From CAZHFA01 sp964534945 (lineage in GTDB: Bacteria; Bdellovibrionota_C; UBA2361; CAKMMH01): 43,134 nucleotides of DNA. Each line of letters starts with the position of its first letter. Position 1 is the stretch's first letter. Both the position numbers and the translations under genes were made by a program. Under the pieces are notes generated by a model. The model had not been told where the DNA came from. It worked only from the letters and a program-made list of their open reading frames with translations, and did not search any database. Shown here one piece after another: positions 1 through 7,316 of this stretch. The DNA is taken from NCBI GenBank assembly GCA_964534945.1, contig CAZHSB010000007.1, positions 1 to 43,134 on the forward strand, given 5' to 3'.

Positions 1-2
1 AT

Positions 3-194
3 GATTTAAAAATTACAGAATGGCAAACTTTTTTAGATTATGTAAGCCTTACATCTGATGAAAAACAGTGTGACGAAAATTATGACAAAAAAAGAGTTCT
101 TAGTATTGGCCATACTTTTGAACGATATGATGAAGCAATAAAAAATGGAAATTATTTTGATTCGTTAAAATGTAATATAGAAAAATTGTTATAG
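3..194 (+). CDS. C-terminal part of an unrecognised protein (truncated by window edge)
   Basis: An open frame runs from the window edge to a TAG stop and gives the last 63 residues of a protein whose start lies outside. The tail includes the stretch SIGHTFERYDEAIKNG and ends NIEKLL. It is hydrophilic, with no membrane segment or motif I recognise, so no function is assigned. Codon use is AT-rich like its neighbours and the frame is unbroken, so it is probably the real end of an upstream gene. About 87 bases separate it from uppP. Confidence 0.55.
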   Translation, partial: DLKITEWQTFLDYVSLTSDEKQCDENYDKKRVLSIGHTFERYDEAIKNGNYFDSLKCNIEKLL

Positions 195-281
195 AGTTGC
201 TATAATATCACAAATTTTCGTTTGATATCTCGATTCGGTATCTTGAGTCGATTAAATTAAAATTAAAGGTCTTTTTATAAA

Positions 282-1082
282 ATGGATTTCATTAAAGCTA
301 TATTACTTGGAATTATAGAGGGATTAACAGAATTTATTCCCGTCTCAAGCACGGGGCATCTTATTGTCTTGGGAAAATATTTAGAATTTAATAATGCGTC
401 AATTGATACGTTTAATGTCTTTATTCAACTAGGCGCTATTTTAGCAGTCGTTGTTTTATATTTTAAAAAATTTTTATCATTATTAGATTTTAATGATAAG
501 GAAAATGGTTTTTCTGGAAAAAATGGAATATTAAAAATAACATTTGCTTCTTTGCCTATTCTCATAATAGGTTTTTTTTTATATAGGCTGATAAAAGGAT
601 ATTTATTTGGAAATACAAGTGTTGTAGCTGTTGCGTTGATAGTTGGAGGGATAATAATGATTTTTGTTGAAAACAAAAAAGTTTCTACAAAAATTTTAGA
701 TATAAAAGATTTAAGTTTTAAAGATTGTTTTATCATTGGGCTTTGCCAATGTTTCTCATTGTGTCCAGGATTCTCTCGTTCTGCAAGTACAATTATTGGA
801 GGAATGCTATTAGGTGCAAAAAGGGAAATTGCAGCAGAATTTTCATTTATTGTAGCAGTTCCTGTTATCTCAGCTGCTGTCTTTTATGATTTATTGAAAA
901 ATATATCAAAATTGTCGCACTACGATATCATGTTGTTTTTAATGGGTTTTTTTGTTTCGTTTATTGTTTCCATTTTTGCGATGAAGTTTTTTTTGCAAAT
1001 TTTAAAGAAATTTTCTTTAAAAATATTTGGATATTATAGAATCCTATTAGGAATCTTAATACTTTCGGTATTATTGCATTAA
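282..1082 (+). CDS. uppP: Undecaprenyl-diphosphatase UppP (BacA family)
   Basis: This is an integral membrane phosphatase that recycles undecaprenyl diphosphate to the monophosphate, the lipid carrier for peptidoglycan and O-antigen precursors. The 266 residues match the usual family length and are almost entirely hydrophobic helices. Both family signatures are present: the N-terminal EGLTEFIPVSSTGHL block, with its catalytic glutamates and Ser/His, and the later PGFSRSASTI block with the catalytic Arg. The start is the first ATG, with AAAGG about 12 bases upstream. The downstream neighbour is a secreted protein of unknown function. The family assignment is secure; expression in BacA-type bacitracin tolerance is known for the family but is not visible here. 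Confidence 0.95.
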   Translation: MDFIKAILLGIIEGLTEFIPVSSTGHLIVLGKYLEFNNASIDTFNVFIQLGAILAVVVLYFKKFLSLLDFNDKENGFSGKNGILKITFASLPILIIGFFLYRLIKGYLFGNTSVVAVALIVGGIIMIFVENKKVSTKILDIKDLSFKDCFIIGLCQCFSLCPGFSRSASTIIGGMLLGAKREIAAEFSFIVAVPVISAAVFYDLLKNISKLSHYDIMLFLMGFFVSFIVSIFAMKFFLQILKKFSLKIFGYYRILLGILILSVLLH

Positions 1083-1117
1083 TGTTTTTTTTGCAAAATT
1101 ACGATTAATAATGAAGC

Positions 1118-1143
1118 GGTTTGATGAGATACTGCATCGAACC
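1118..1143 (+). terminator. Possible hairpin terminator after uppP
   Basis: GGTTTGATG (1118-1126) pairs with CATCGAACC (1135-1143) over nine positions, one of them a G-U wobble, around an 8-base loop. Only three T residues follow, so it may be a weak terminator or just a stable hairpin before the next gene. Confidence 0.3.
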
Positions 1144-1172
1144 TTTAGAGAATTTTGACATATAGGATTATG

Positions 1173-2132
1173 ATGGCGTACTCAAAAATTATCTTTTTTA
1201 TCGTTAGTATTTTGATAACAGCAATTAACAGTAGTGCAGTTGAATTAATAGGACTTAGCACCTTTCCTATAAAATCCGATAATTTCGATGAGGAGGATTG
1301 CAAGCAAGTGATAAAAATGGCAAGAGTGGCAGACAATCCTGCGATAGCTATTTTGTTTAATACGTTTGGCTCTGACCCCGCTTGCTTAGAAAAGTTTTGG
1401 AATGTTACGGAGAAACGAGGTAAACGACATGTAACGGAGATCCATTTTTCTAATGAGGCTGGAAGACGAACAGGAAATGTTGATAATAAAGATTTTTTAA
1501 GAAATTTAGATGTAAAGCAATATAATAAGGTATTAAGAGAGATGCCCGACTGGTTACAAAGAAGGATAGAAAGGCGAGTAAAAACCATTAATCGTTTAAT
1601 TCGCAATCAGCAAGATAAAGGTTATTTTATTTTATCAACAGGTCTTGAAGATAATTATCCAAAACAGGCTTGGTATAATTTGTACAATGAAATTAAAAAA
1701 CATTGGAGATATGCCATAGCGAGAAGTAATGTAAACCATGATACTTGGGTGGCTCCTGATGATGTTTGGGATGAACGTCATGCATATTTTTCAGAACCGA
1801 AAAAAGCAAATCGTTGCATTATGAATGGAGATGGACAAGACATAGATTTTCTTGGTGAATCAGGACAAAAAACTAGTGGATATGTGCCTGCTACATACAA
1901 GCAAGTTAAAAAATGGCTGAATAAAGGAGTTGAAAATAATTGTATAATGTTTTTGTGGACTGCAAAATGGCAGGGAATTTTAAAAAACAAATCTATATCA
2001 AAACCATTAGATAGAGAATTTTACTACCACAGTAAAGATGTCCCGATTGTTAGGTATTTAGTTCAAGGAAAAAGTCTTAACAAAAGCATACGGAAGAAAT
2101 CACTTTCTACGGAAGAAATCTTAGTATACTAA
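1173..2132 (+). CDS. Secreted protein of unknown function
   Basis: The start at 1173 gives a clean N-terminal signal peptide (MAYSKIIFFIVSILITAINS, cut probably after SSA) and sits five bases after AGGA. ATG 1170 or TTG 1155 are alternative starts that add only a few residues. The mature part of about 300 residues is soluble. It contains the motif EIHFSNEAGRR near residues 90-100, a basic helix-rich middle (LQRRIERRVKTINRL), GLEDNY at about residue 160, and an Asp/Trp-rich stretch around WVAPDDVWDERHAY. EIH and GLEDN strands in this order could belong to a TIM-barrel hydrolase, but that is a guess from motif shape. There is no lipobox or C-terminal anchor, so it is probably periplasmic or exported. 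I do not recognise the family. Confidence 0.75.
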   Translation: MAYSKIIFFIVSILITAINSSAVELIGLSTFPIKSDNFDEEDCKQVIKMARVADNPAIAILFNTFGSDPACLEKFWNVTEKRGKRHVTEIHFSNEAGRRTGNVDNKDFLRNLDVKQYNKVLREMPDWLQRRIERRVKTINRLIRNQQDKGYFILSTGLEDNYPKQAWYNLYNEIKKHWRYAIARSNVNHDTWVAPDDVWDERHAYFSEPKKANRCIMNGDGQDIDFLGESGQKTSGYVPATYKQVKKWLNKGVENNCIMFLWTAKWQGILKNKSISKPLDREFYYHSKDVPIVRYLVQGKSLNKSIRKKSLSTEEILVY

Positions 2133-2251
2133 TTTTAAAACTTTACTTGTTTGTTTTACGTATCAAAAAATATCTTTAAAAATAAATCAACTTGTATATA
2201 CTCTAGGTATTGATCTTTAATAAATTAATATTAAAAAAATGAGGATATAAA

Positions 2252-3517
2252 ATGCTTGATATAAATAAAATAAGACAAAATCCAGATGAAATAAAGAAAG
2301 GACTACTAAAGAAAATTGATTCAATTGATTTTACAGAATTATTAGAATGGGATAAAGAAAATCGTGCTTCCATTGCTGAGGTTGAAGCTTTAAAAGCAAA
2401 AAGAAATAAAGTAAGCAGTGAAATTCCTAATCTTAAAAAAGCAGGGCAGGATGTTGCACCTTTGATGGAGGAAATGCGTGCAATTGGTGATGAAATAAAA
2501 ACATTAGATGAAAAAATAGAAGGATTACAAACAAAAATAAAAGAGTTTTTAGAAGTGCTTCCTAATCCTGCAGATGATGATGTCATAGATGGAGATAAAG
2601 AACAAAATCAGGTTATACGATCATTTGGTAAAAAAACTGAATTTAATTTTAAACCAAAAGATCATGTTGATCTTGCAACATCATTAAAGCTTATCGATTA
2701 TAAAAGAGGTGTTAAGATTTCAGGAAATGGGTTTTGGGTATACACGGGAAAAGGCGCTCTTTTAGAGTGGGCACTTCTTAATTATTTTGTAAAGACGCAT
2801 GTTAAAGATGGTTATGAATTTATTTTGCCACCACATATTTTGTCATATCAATCAGGATATACTGCAGGTCAATTCCCTAAATTTAAAGAAGATGTTTTTA
2901 GAATAATAGGAGATAAAGAACAATTTTTACTTCCTACAGCAGAAACCCCCCTTGCTAATTTCTATAGAGATGAGGTTTTGCTAGAAGAAGAACTTCCTAA
3001 AAAGTTTTTTGGATATTCTCCTTGCTACAGAAGTGAAGCTGGAAGTTACAGAGCTTCCGAAAGGGGAATGATTCGAGGACATCAATTTAATAAAATAGAA
3101 ATGTTTGTTTATTGTGCGCCTGAAGATTCTGATAAAATGCTAGAAGAGCTTGTTGGAAAGGCTGAAAAATTAGTTGAAGGATTAGGATTGACTTTTCAAA
3201 CTTCAAAACTTGCAAGTAGAGATTGTAGTTCTGCGATGGCAAAAACAATTGATATAGAAGTTTGGATTCCAAGTATGAATGAATTTAAAGAAGTAAGCTC
3301 TGCTTCAAAGTGTAGGGAATATCAAGCAATCCGCGGAAATATGAGATATAAATCAAAAGAAACAGGTAAAAATGCTTATCTTAATACACTAAATGCTTCA
3401 GGACTTGCAACAAGTAGGGTAATTCCTGCTATTTTAGAGCAGTTTCAGCAAGAAGATGGTTCAGTCATCGTTCCAGAAGTTTTAAGGGAATGGGTAGGGA
3501 CAGATCGTCTTTTTTAA
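2252..3517 (+). CDS. serS: Seryl-tRNA synthetase
   Basis: This cytoplasmic enzyme charges tRNA-Ser, and can also charge tRNA-Sec, with serine. It is a class II synthetase of 421 residues, the standard length. The N-terminal 110 residues form the long antiparallel coiled coil that grips the tRNA variable arm. The catalytic domain shows motif 2 (SPCYRSEAGS, then RGHQFNKIEMF) and motif 3 (LNASGLATSRVIPAILEQ). AGGAT lies a few bases before the ATG. The secE-nusG-rplK operon follows after a 170-base gap that contains a hairpin and a candidate promoter, so serS is probably a separate transcription unit. Confidence 0.97.
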   Translation: MLDINKIRQNPDEIKKGLLKKIDSIDFTELLEWDKENRASIAEVEALKAKRNKVSSEIPNLKKAGQDVAPLMEEMRAIGDEIKTLDEKIEGLQTKIKEFLEVLPNPADDDVIDGDKEQNQVIRSFGKKTEFNFKPKDHVDLATSLKLIDYKRGVKISGNGFWVYTGKGALLEWALLNYFVKTHVKDGYEFILPPHILSYQSGYTAGQFPKFKEDVFRIIGDKEQFLLPTAETPLANFYRDEVLLEEELPKKFFGYSPCYRSEAGSYRASERGMIRGHQFNKIEMFVYCAPEDSDKMLEELVGKAEKLVEGLGLTFQTSKLASRDCSSAMAKTIDIEVWIPSMNEFKEVSSASKCREYQAIRGNMRYKSKETGKNAYLNTLNASGLATSRVIPAILEQFQQEDGSVIVPEVLREWVGTDRLF

Positions 3518-3534
3518 TCCGAGATTGATTTTTT

Positions 3535-3563
3535 ATCGCTAAAAATGAATAATTTTTGGTGAT
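3535..3563 (+). terminator. Hairpin after serS, possible terminator
   Basis: ATCGCTAAAAAT (3535-3546) pairs with ATTTTTGGTGAT (3552-3563) over twelve positions, two of them G-U, around the loop GAATA. No T-run follows, so it is either a factor-dependent terminator or an RNA-stabilising 3' structure. Confidence 0.35.
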
Positions 3564-3567
3564 GACC

Positions 3568-3596
3568 TTGCACTTTGTATAAAATTTTGTTAGATT
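3568..3596 (+). promoter_or_regulatory. Candidate promoter for the secE-nusG-rpl operon
   Basis: TTGCAC (3568-3573) and TAGATT (3591-3596) are separated by 17 bases, just downstream of the serS hairpin and about 90 bases before secE. An alternative pair is TTGTTA (3587) and TATATC (3610). AT-rich DNA yields such matches by chance, so confidence is modest. Confidence 0.35.
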
Positions 3597-3687
3597 ACGA
3601 TGCTGTTATTATATCGTGGAGAATATGCTCGAAGTCTATTTATAGGTTTTGAAGTTTGTAACGATTTATTTAAAAGACGAAATTATT

Positions 3688-3894
3688 ATGGTTAATATCT
3701 TTGCAAAAACAATTGATTTCTTGTCTGGAAGTTATGAGGAGTTAAAGAAGGTTAGTACGCCTACATGGAGTGATACAAAACGTTCGACTTTTATGGCAAT
3801 TGTGATTGTAATTTTATTGGCAGTTATAATCTTTTTGATTGATTTAATTTTTAGTAATTTAAGTAGTCTATTTATTCCAAGTGGTATCAATTAA
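3688..3894 (+). CDS. secE: Preprotein translocase subunit SecE
   Basis: SecE is the small clamp subunit of the SecYEG channel. The protein is 68 residues with the single-helix form typical of most bacteria. It has an amphipathic N-terminal helix with the family stretch YEELKKVSTPTWSD, followed by one membrane segment (MAIVIVILLAVIIFLIDLIF). The start at ATG 3688 is chosen over an upstream in-frame TTG at 3649 because the short form matches the family and AAAAGACGA precedes it. Its position directly before nusG is the conserved order, and it is probably co-transcribed with nusG. Confidence 0.9.
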   Translation: MVNIFAKTIDFLSGSYEELKKVSTPTWSDTKRSTFMAIVIVILLAVIIFLIDLIFSNLSSLFIPSGIN

Positions 3895-3983
3895 TTTTTT
3901 GTAGATCTGTAAAAACAGTCGCTAAAAAAGAGTAATAAGGAATAGTAAAAATTTAATAATAACTTTTTTGTTGAGTATGCATA

Positions 3984-4802
3984 ATGAATGATAGTAAAGA
4001 TACTACAAATGAGAATGTGATCGTCGCTGATGGCGTTGCTGTAAATAGCGATGTTGAGAAGAAAGTATGTAAATGCTGTGGTACAAACCCATGCACATGC
4101 GATCCGTGTACGTGTGATCCAGCCGAATGTGAAGTATGCGCAAAAGAAAAAGAAGATGACTCGTTAAATTTTGGGGAAAAGAAACTTAACGACAAAGAAC
4201 TTAAGAAGCAGGAAAGAAAAGAAAAGAGAGAAAAAAAGTTTAAGAAAAAAGAAGAAACTGCTAATCAGATAATCGATTTAAGATGGTATGTTGTTCATAC
4301 TTATTCTGGTTTTGAGCAAAAGGCAAAGGAATCTTTGCAAGAAAGATTTAAGTTAAAAGGGTTAGAAGATTATTTAGGGGAAATACGAATTCCGCAAGAA
4401 ACGGTGACGGAAGTTGTTAAAGGGCAAAAGAAAAAATCAGTTAAAAAGTTTTTCCCTGGTTATATCTTGGTACAAATGCGTTTAAACCAAGATACGTGGC
4501 ATCTTGTAAAAGATACGCCAAAAGTCTCGGGCTTTGTGGGTAATGTTTCAGATCCAGCACCTTTATTAGATGAAGATGTTGAACTAATCAAAACCCAGGT
4601 CGAGGAGGGCGGAGCGTCCTCTCGTTCAAAAGTTGATTTTGAACAAGGTGAGTCAGTCAAAGTTATTGATGGGCCTTTCACAGAATTTACAGGTACAATT
4701 GAAGAAGTTAAACCTGATAAAGGAAAGTTGAAAGTTTTAATCAGTATCTTCGGACGTGCAACCCCGGTAGAACTTGATTTTGTACAAGTGGAGAAATGTT
4801 AA
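3984..4802 (+). CDS. nusG: Transcription antitermination factor NusG with a cysteine-rich N-terminal extension
   Basis: NusG binds the RNA polymerase clamp and links transcription to translation and to Rho. The NGN domain begins near residue 97 (LRWYVVHTYSGFEQKAKE) and contains FFPGYILVQM. The KOW domain occupies the last 55 residues (GESVKVIDGPFTEFTG through the C-terminus). At 272 residues it is about 90 longer than ordinary NusG. All of the excess is N-terminal: residues 29-52 hold nine cysteines in CxCC, CxC and CxxC spacing, followed by a Lys/Glu-rich linker (about residues 65-92). The extension is in frame with no stop, and no start with a better ribosome site lies closer to the NGN domain. 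Metal binding by the cysteines is an inference. The gene lies in the standard secE-nusG-rplK order. Confidence 0.95.
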   Translation: MNDSKDTTNENVIVADGVAVNSDVEKKVCKCCGTNPCTCDPCTCDPAECEVCAKEKEDDSLNFGEKKLNDKELKKQERKEKREKKFKKKEETANQIIDLRWYVVHTYSGFEQKAKESLQERFKLKGLEDYLGEIRIPQETVTEVVKGQKKKSVKKFFPGYILVQMRLNQDTWHLVKDTPKVSGFVGNVSDPAPLLDEDVELIKTQVEEGGASSRSKVDFEQGESVKVIDGPFTEFTGTIEEVKPDKGKLKVLISIFGRATPVELDFVQVEKC

Positions 4803-4803
4803 A

Positions 4804-5232
4804 ATGGCAAAAGAAATTAAAGCAAAAATAAAATTGCAAATCCCTGCGGGGAAAGCAAATCCTGCTCCTCCAATTGGCCCAGTTTTGGGTCAACAAGGAG
4901 TAAATATTCCTGAGTTTTGCAAACAATTCAATGCAAGAACTCAAAATAATCAAGGGGAGATAACTCCTGTTGTTCTTACTGTTTATAAAGACAGATCATT
5001 TTCTTTCGAATGTAAGACACCACCAGTTTCATACCTTCTAAAAAAGGCAGCATCTGTCCAAAAAGGTTCAGGTACACCAAATAGAGATAAGGTAGGGAGC
5101 GTTACTCAAGCGCAAGTAGAAGAGATCGCAAAACAAAAAATGTCAGATCTTAACTGCTTTGAACTTGCAGCTGCTAGCAATATAGTTGCAGGAACTGCTA
5201 GAAGTATGGGAATTACTGTAAAGCATAGTTAA
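4804..5232 (+). CDS. rplK: 50S ribosomal protein L11
   Basis: L11 forms the base of the L7/L12 stalk and binds the GTPase-associated region of 23S rRNA. It is 142 residues, the standard length, with the N-terminal signature KLQIPAGKANPAPPIGPVLG and the C-terminal rRNA-binding domain ending GTARSMGI. The ATG at 4804 follows the nusG stop by one base, and GGAG within the nusG end is well placed as ribosome site. An upstream in-frame ATG (4774) would add ten residues inside nusG and is rejected. Confidence 0.97.
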   Translation: MAKEIKAKIKLQIPAGKANPAPPIGPVLGQQGVNIPEFCKQFNARTQNNQGEITPVVLTVYKDRSFSFECKTPPVSYLLKKAASVQKGSGTPNRDKVGSVTQAQVEEIAKQKMSDLNCFELAAASNIVAGTARSMGITVKHS

Positions 5233-5263
5233 TTAATTTAAATTTTATGTAATTGGTGTTTAT

Positions 5264-5962
5264 ATGGCAAAAGGAAAAAGAATAAAAAAATTAAGAGAAA
5301 AAGTAGAGATCGGTAAATTCTATACTTTAGAAGATGCTTGTAAGCTTACTACAGAACTTGCTTCTGCAAAGTTTGATGAAACTGTAGAAGTTGCAGTATC
5401 ACTTGGTATAGATACTAAAAAAGCTGATCAGAATGTTAGAGGTAGTATTTCTCTTCCTCATGGTTTAGGGAAAGAAATACGTGTTGCAGTATTTGCAAAA
5501 GCAGATAAGGCACAAGAGGCTTCAAATGCAGGCGCTGACATCGTTGGCTCAGATGACTTAGTTGAAAAAATCAAAGGTGGTTTTTTTGATTTTGATAAAG
5601 TTGTAGCAACGCCTGATATGATGATTCAAATAGGTAAGATAGGAAAGTTATTAGGACCAAAAGGTCTAATGCCATCTCCTAAAGATGGAACTGTAACAAA
5701 TGATGTTGCAAATATGGTTGATTCTCTAAAGAAAGGTAGAGCTTCTTATAGAGCTGATAAGGCAGGAATCGTTCACTCGGCAGTTGGAAAAGTTTCTTTT
5801 GGAGCTGACAAATTGCAAGATAACATTAAGGCTTTAATCGATGCTCTTTATAAAGCAAAACCTTCAACGAGTAAGGGAGTATATTTAAAGTCTGCTTATG
5901 TATCTTTAACTATGGGACCTTCTGTTGCTTTAGATGTAGCAAATCTTAAGGCATCTTTATAA
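5264..5962 (+). CDS. rplA: 50S ribosomal protein L1
   Basis: L1 binds 23S rRNA at the mobile L1 stalk that handles the exiting tRNA, and in many bacteria it represses its own L11-L1 message. It is 232 residues, normal for the family. Signatures include DETVEVAVSLGIDTKKADQ, the VRGSISLPHG stretch and GPKGLMPSPKDGTVT. It is 31 bases behind rplK, which fits co-transcription. Confidence 0.97.
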   Translation: MAKGKRIKKLREKVEIGKFYTLEDACKLTTELASAKFDETVEVAVSLGIDTKKADQNVRGSISLPHGLGKEIRVAVFAKADKAQEASNAGADIVGSDDLVEKIKGGFFDFDKVVATPDMMIQIGKIGKLLGPKGLMPSPKDGTVTNDVANMVDSLKKGRASYRADKAGIVHSAVGKVSFGADKLQDNIKALIDALYKAKPSTSKGVYLKSAYVSLTMGPSVALDVANLKASL

Positions 5963-5999
5963 GATTGATTTTTAGATTTTTAAAAAGGAAATATTTTAA

Positions 6000-6545
6000 A
6001 TGGATAAAGCAGATAAAATAAAAGAAGTGGAGTTTGTCACTCAATCCTTAAAAGATGCACAAGTAGCGATATGTGCAAATTATCATGGGTTGTCAGTTAG
6101 TGACATTACAGAATTGAAGGGAGCTCTAAGAAAGGTTGGAGCTCAATGTAGAGTTATTAAAAATACTCTTTCAAAGATATCAATAGATAAAGCATTAAAA
6201 GAAAACGGCAAGTTAGAAGAGGCAGATAAATTCTCGGGGAATTTTTTCGGTCCTAATATGATTATTTCTACATCTTCGGATCCTGTGTCAATGACTAAAG
6301 TTGTTGCCGACTTTGCAAAAGCTCATGAGGCTTTAGCAATAAAAGGAGCTTGGTTTGAGGATGCTTTTATTGATGTAGCTGGAGTTAAAACTCTAGCAAG
6401 TATGCCTAGCAAAGAAGAACTTTTTGCTAAGTTGCTTAATCTTCTTAATACACCTGCGACGCAATTGCTTCGTGTTATTAAGGCGTCAGGAGAACAAGTT
6501 GTTCGTATCGTTGACGCTCAACGAAAAAAACTTGCTGGAGAGTAA
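6000..6545 (+). CDS. rplJ: 50S ribosomal protein L10
   Basis: L10 anchors the L7/L12 dimers to the ribosomal stalk. It is 181 residues, with the N-terminal rRNA-binding part (YHGLSVSDITELKGALRKVG, RVIKNTLSKI) and the C-terminal helix that docks L7/L12 (LLRVIKASGEQVVRIVDA). AAAGGAAAT sits before the ATG. It is followed 62 bases later by rplL, as is usual. L10-L12 autoregulation is known in other bacteria, but I see no clear leader structure in the short 37-base gap before it. Confidence 0.96.
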   Translation: MDKADKIKEVEFVTQSLKDAQVAICANYHGLSVSDITELKGALRKVGAQCRVIKNTLSKISIDKALKENGKLEEADKFSGNFFGPNMIISTSSDPVSMTKVVADFAKAHEALAIKGAWFEDAFIDVAGVKTLASMPSKEELFAKLLNLLNTPATQLLRVIKASGEQVVRIVDAQRKKLAGE

Positions 6546-6607
6546 GAGAAGGAATTTAATTAGTGCTTATTTTTTAAAAAAATTTTATTATATTTTAGGA
6601 GTTAACA

Positions 6608-6991
6608 ATGAGTGATGTAAATATGGAACAAGTAAAGGATTTTATCAAAAATATGTCTTTAATGGACGCTTCAAAGTTGGTTAAGGAACTAGAAGATGAG
6701 CTTGGAGTTAGCGCTGCTGCTCCAGTTGCTATGATGGGCGCTATGCCTGCTGGCGGAGCTGCTGCTCAAGAAGAAGAAAAGACAGAGTTTGATGTTATTT
6801 TAGACGCTGCTGGTAGTGATAGAATTAAACTTATTAAAGTTGTTCGTGAAATCACAGGACTTGGCTTAAAAGAAGCTAAGGATTTAGTTGATGCTGCACC
6901 AAAAACTTTGAAAGAAGGTGTTGCTAAGGCTGAAGCTGAAGATTTCAAGAAAAAGCTTGAAGAAGTTGGCGCTAAAGCTACAATTAAGTAA
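6608..6991 (+). CDS. rplL: 50S ribosomal protein L7/L12
   Basis: This is the stalk protein that recruits translation factors. Its 127 residues contain the N-terminal dimerisation helices, the Ala/Gly-rich flexible hinge (MMGAMPAGGAAAQEEE) and the C-terminal factor-binding domain (KTEFDVILDAAG through KKKLEEVGAKATIK). TAGGAG precedes the start. A strong hairpin with a T-run lies just after the stop and should set the L12 to RpoB expression ratio. Confidence 0.97.
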   Translation: MSDVNMEQVKDFIKNMSLMDASKLVKELEDELGVSAAAPVAMMGAMPAGGAAAQEEEKTEFDVILDAAGSDRIKLIKVVREITGLGLKEAKDLVDAAPKTLKEGVAKAEAEDFKKKLEEVGAKATIK

Positions 6992-7012
6992 TTTTTATTA
7001 CTTTTTATAGAA

Positions 7013-7056
7013 TCTAGAAAGTTACGAAGTTGATTTTGTAATTTTCTAGATTTTTG
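7013..7056 (+). terminator. Attenuator-type hairpin between rplL and rpoB
   Basis: TCTAGAAAGTTAC (7013-7025) pairs with GTAATTTTCTAGA (7038-7050) over 13 positions with one G-U wobble and a 12-base loop, followed directly by TTTTTG. That is the form of an intrinsic terminator. At this site it would act as a partial attenuator, as known for rplL-rpoB in other bacteria. The remaining 260 bases up to rpoB are very AT-rich and show no other clear signal apart from a possible TATAAG -10 near 7303. Confidence 0.7.
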
Positions 7057-7316
7057 TGATGTAGTAAAAAGTTTACTCTATTGCTTTTTAAGATAATTTG
7101 TTATATTTTTTACTACTATCGTGATTATCCTAGATGTTTATCAATAAAAGTGGTGAAGTTGTCAATAGCAATAAAATGAGATTTTATCTTCATTTGGAAA
7201 TTGTTTGAGAAGCCATTTGTATTATTGAATCTTAAAATTTAGGAAATATTTTTAAAAAATCTTTTTAAAAATATTTACGTGAATGTTTACTATTTTGTCG
7301 GTATAAGAATAAAGAT

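Noticed and set aside
4774..4803. Upstream ATG for rplK inside nusG
   Set aside because: L11 starts MAKEIKAKIK at 4804 with GGAG upstream; the extra ten residues do not fit the family.
6424..6615. Short frame overlapping the end of rplJ and the rplL start
   Set aside because: It is an out-of-frame shadow of L10 with no ribosome site.
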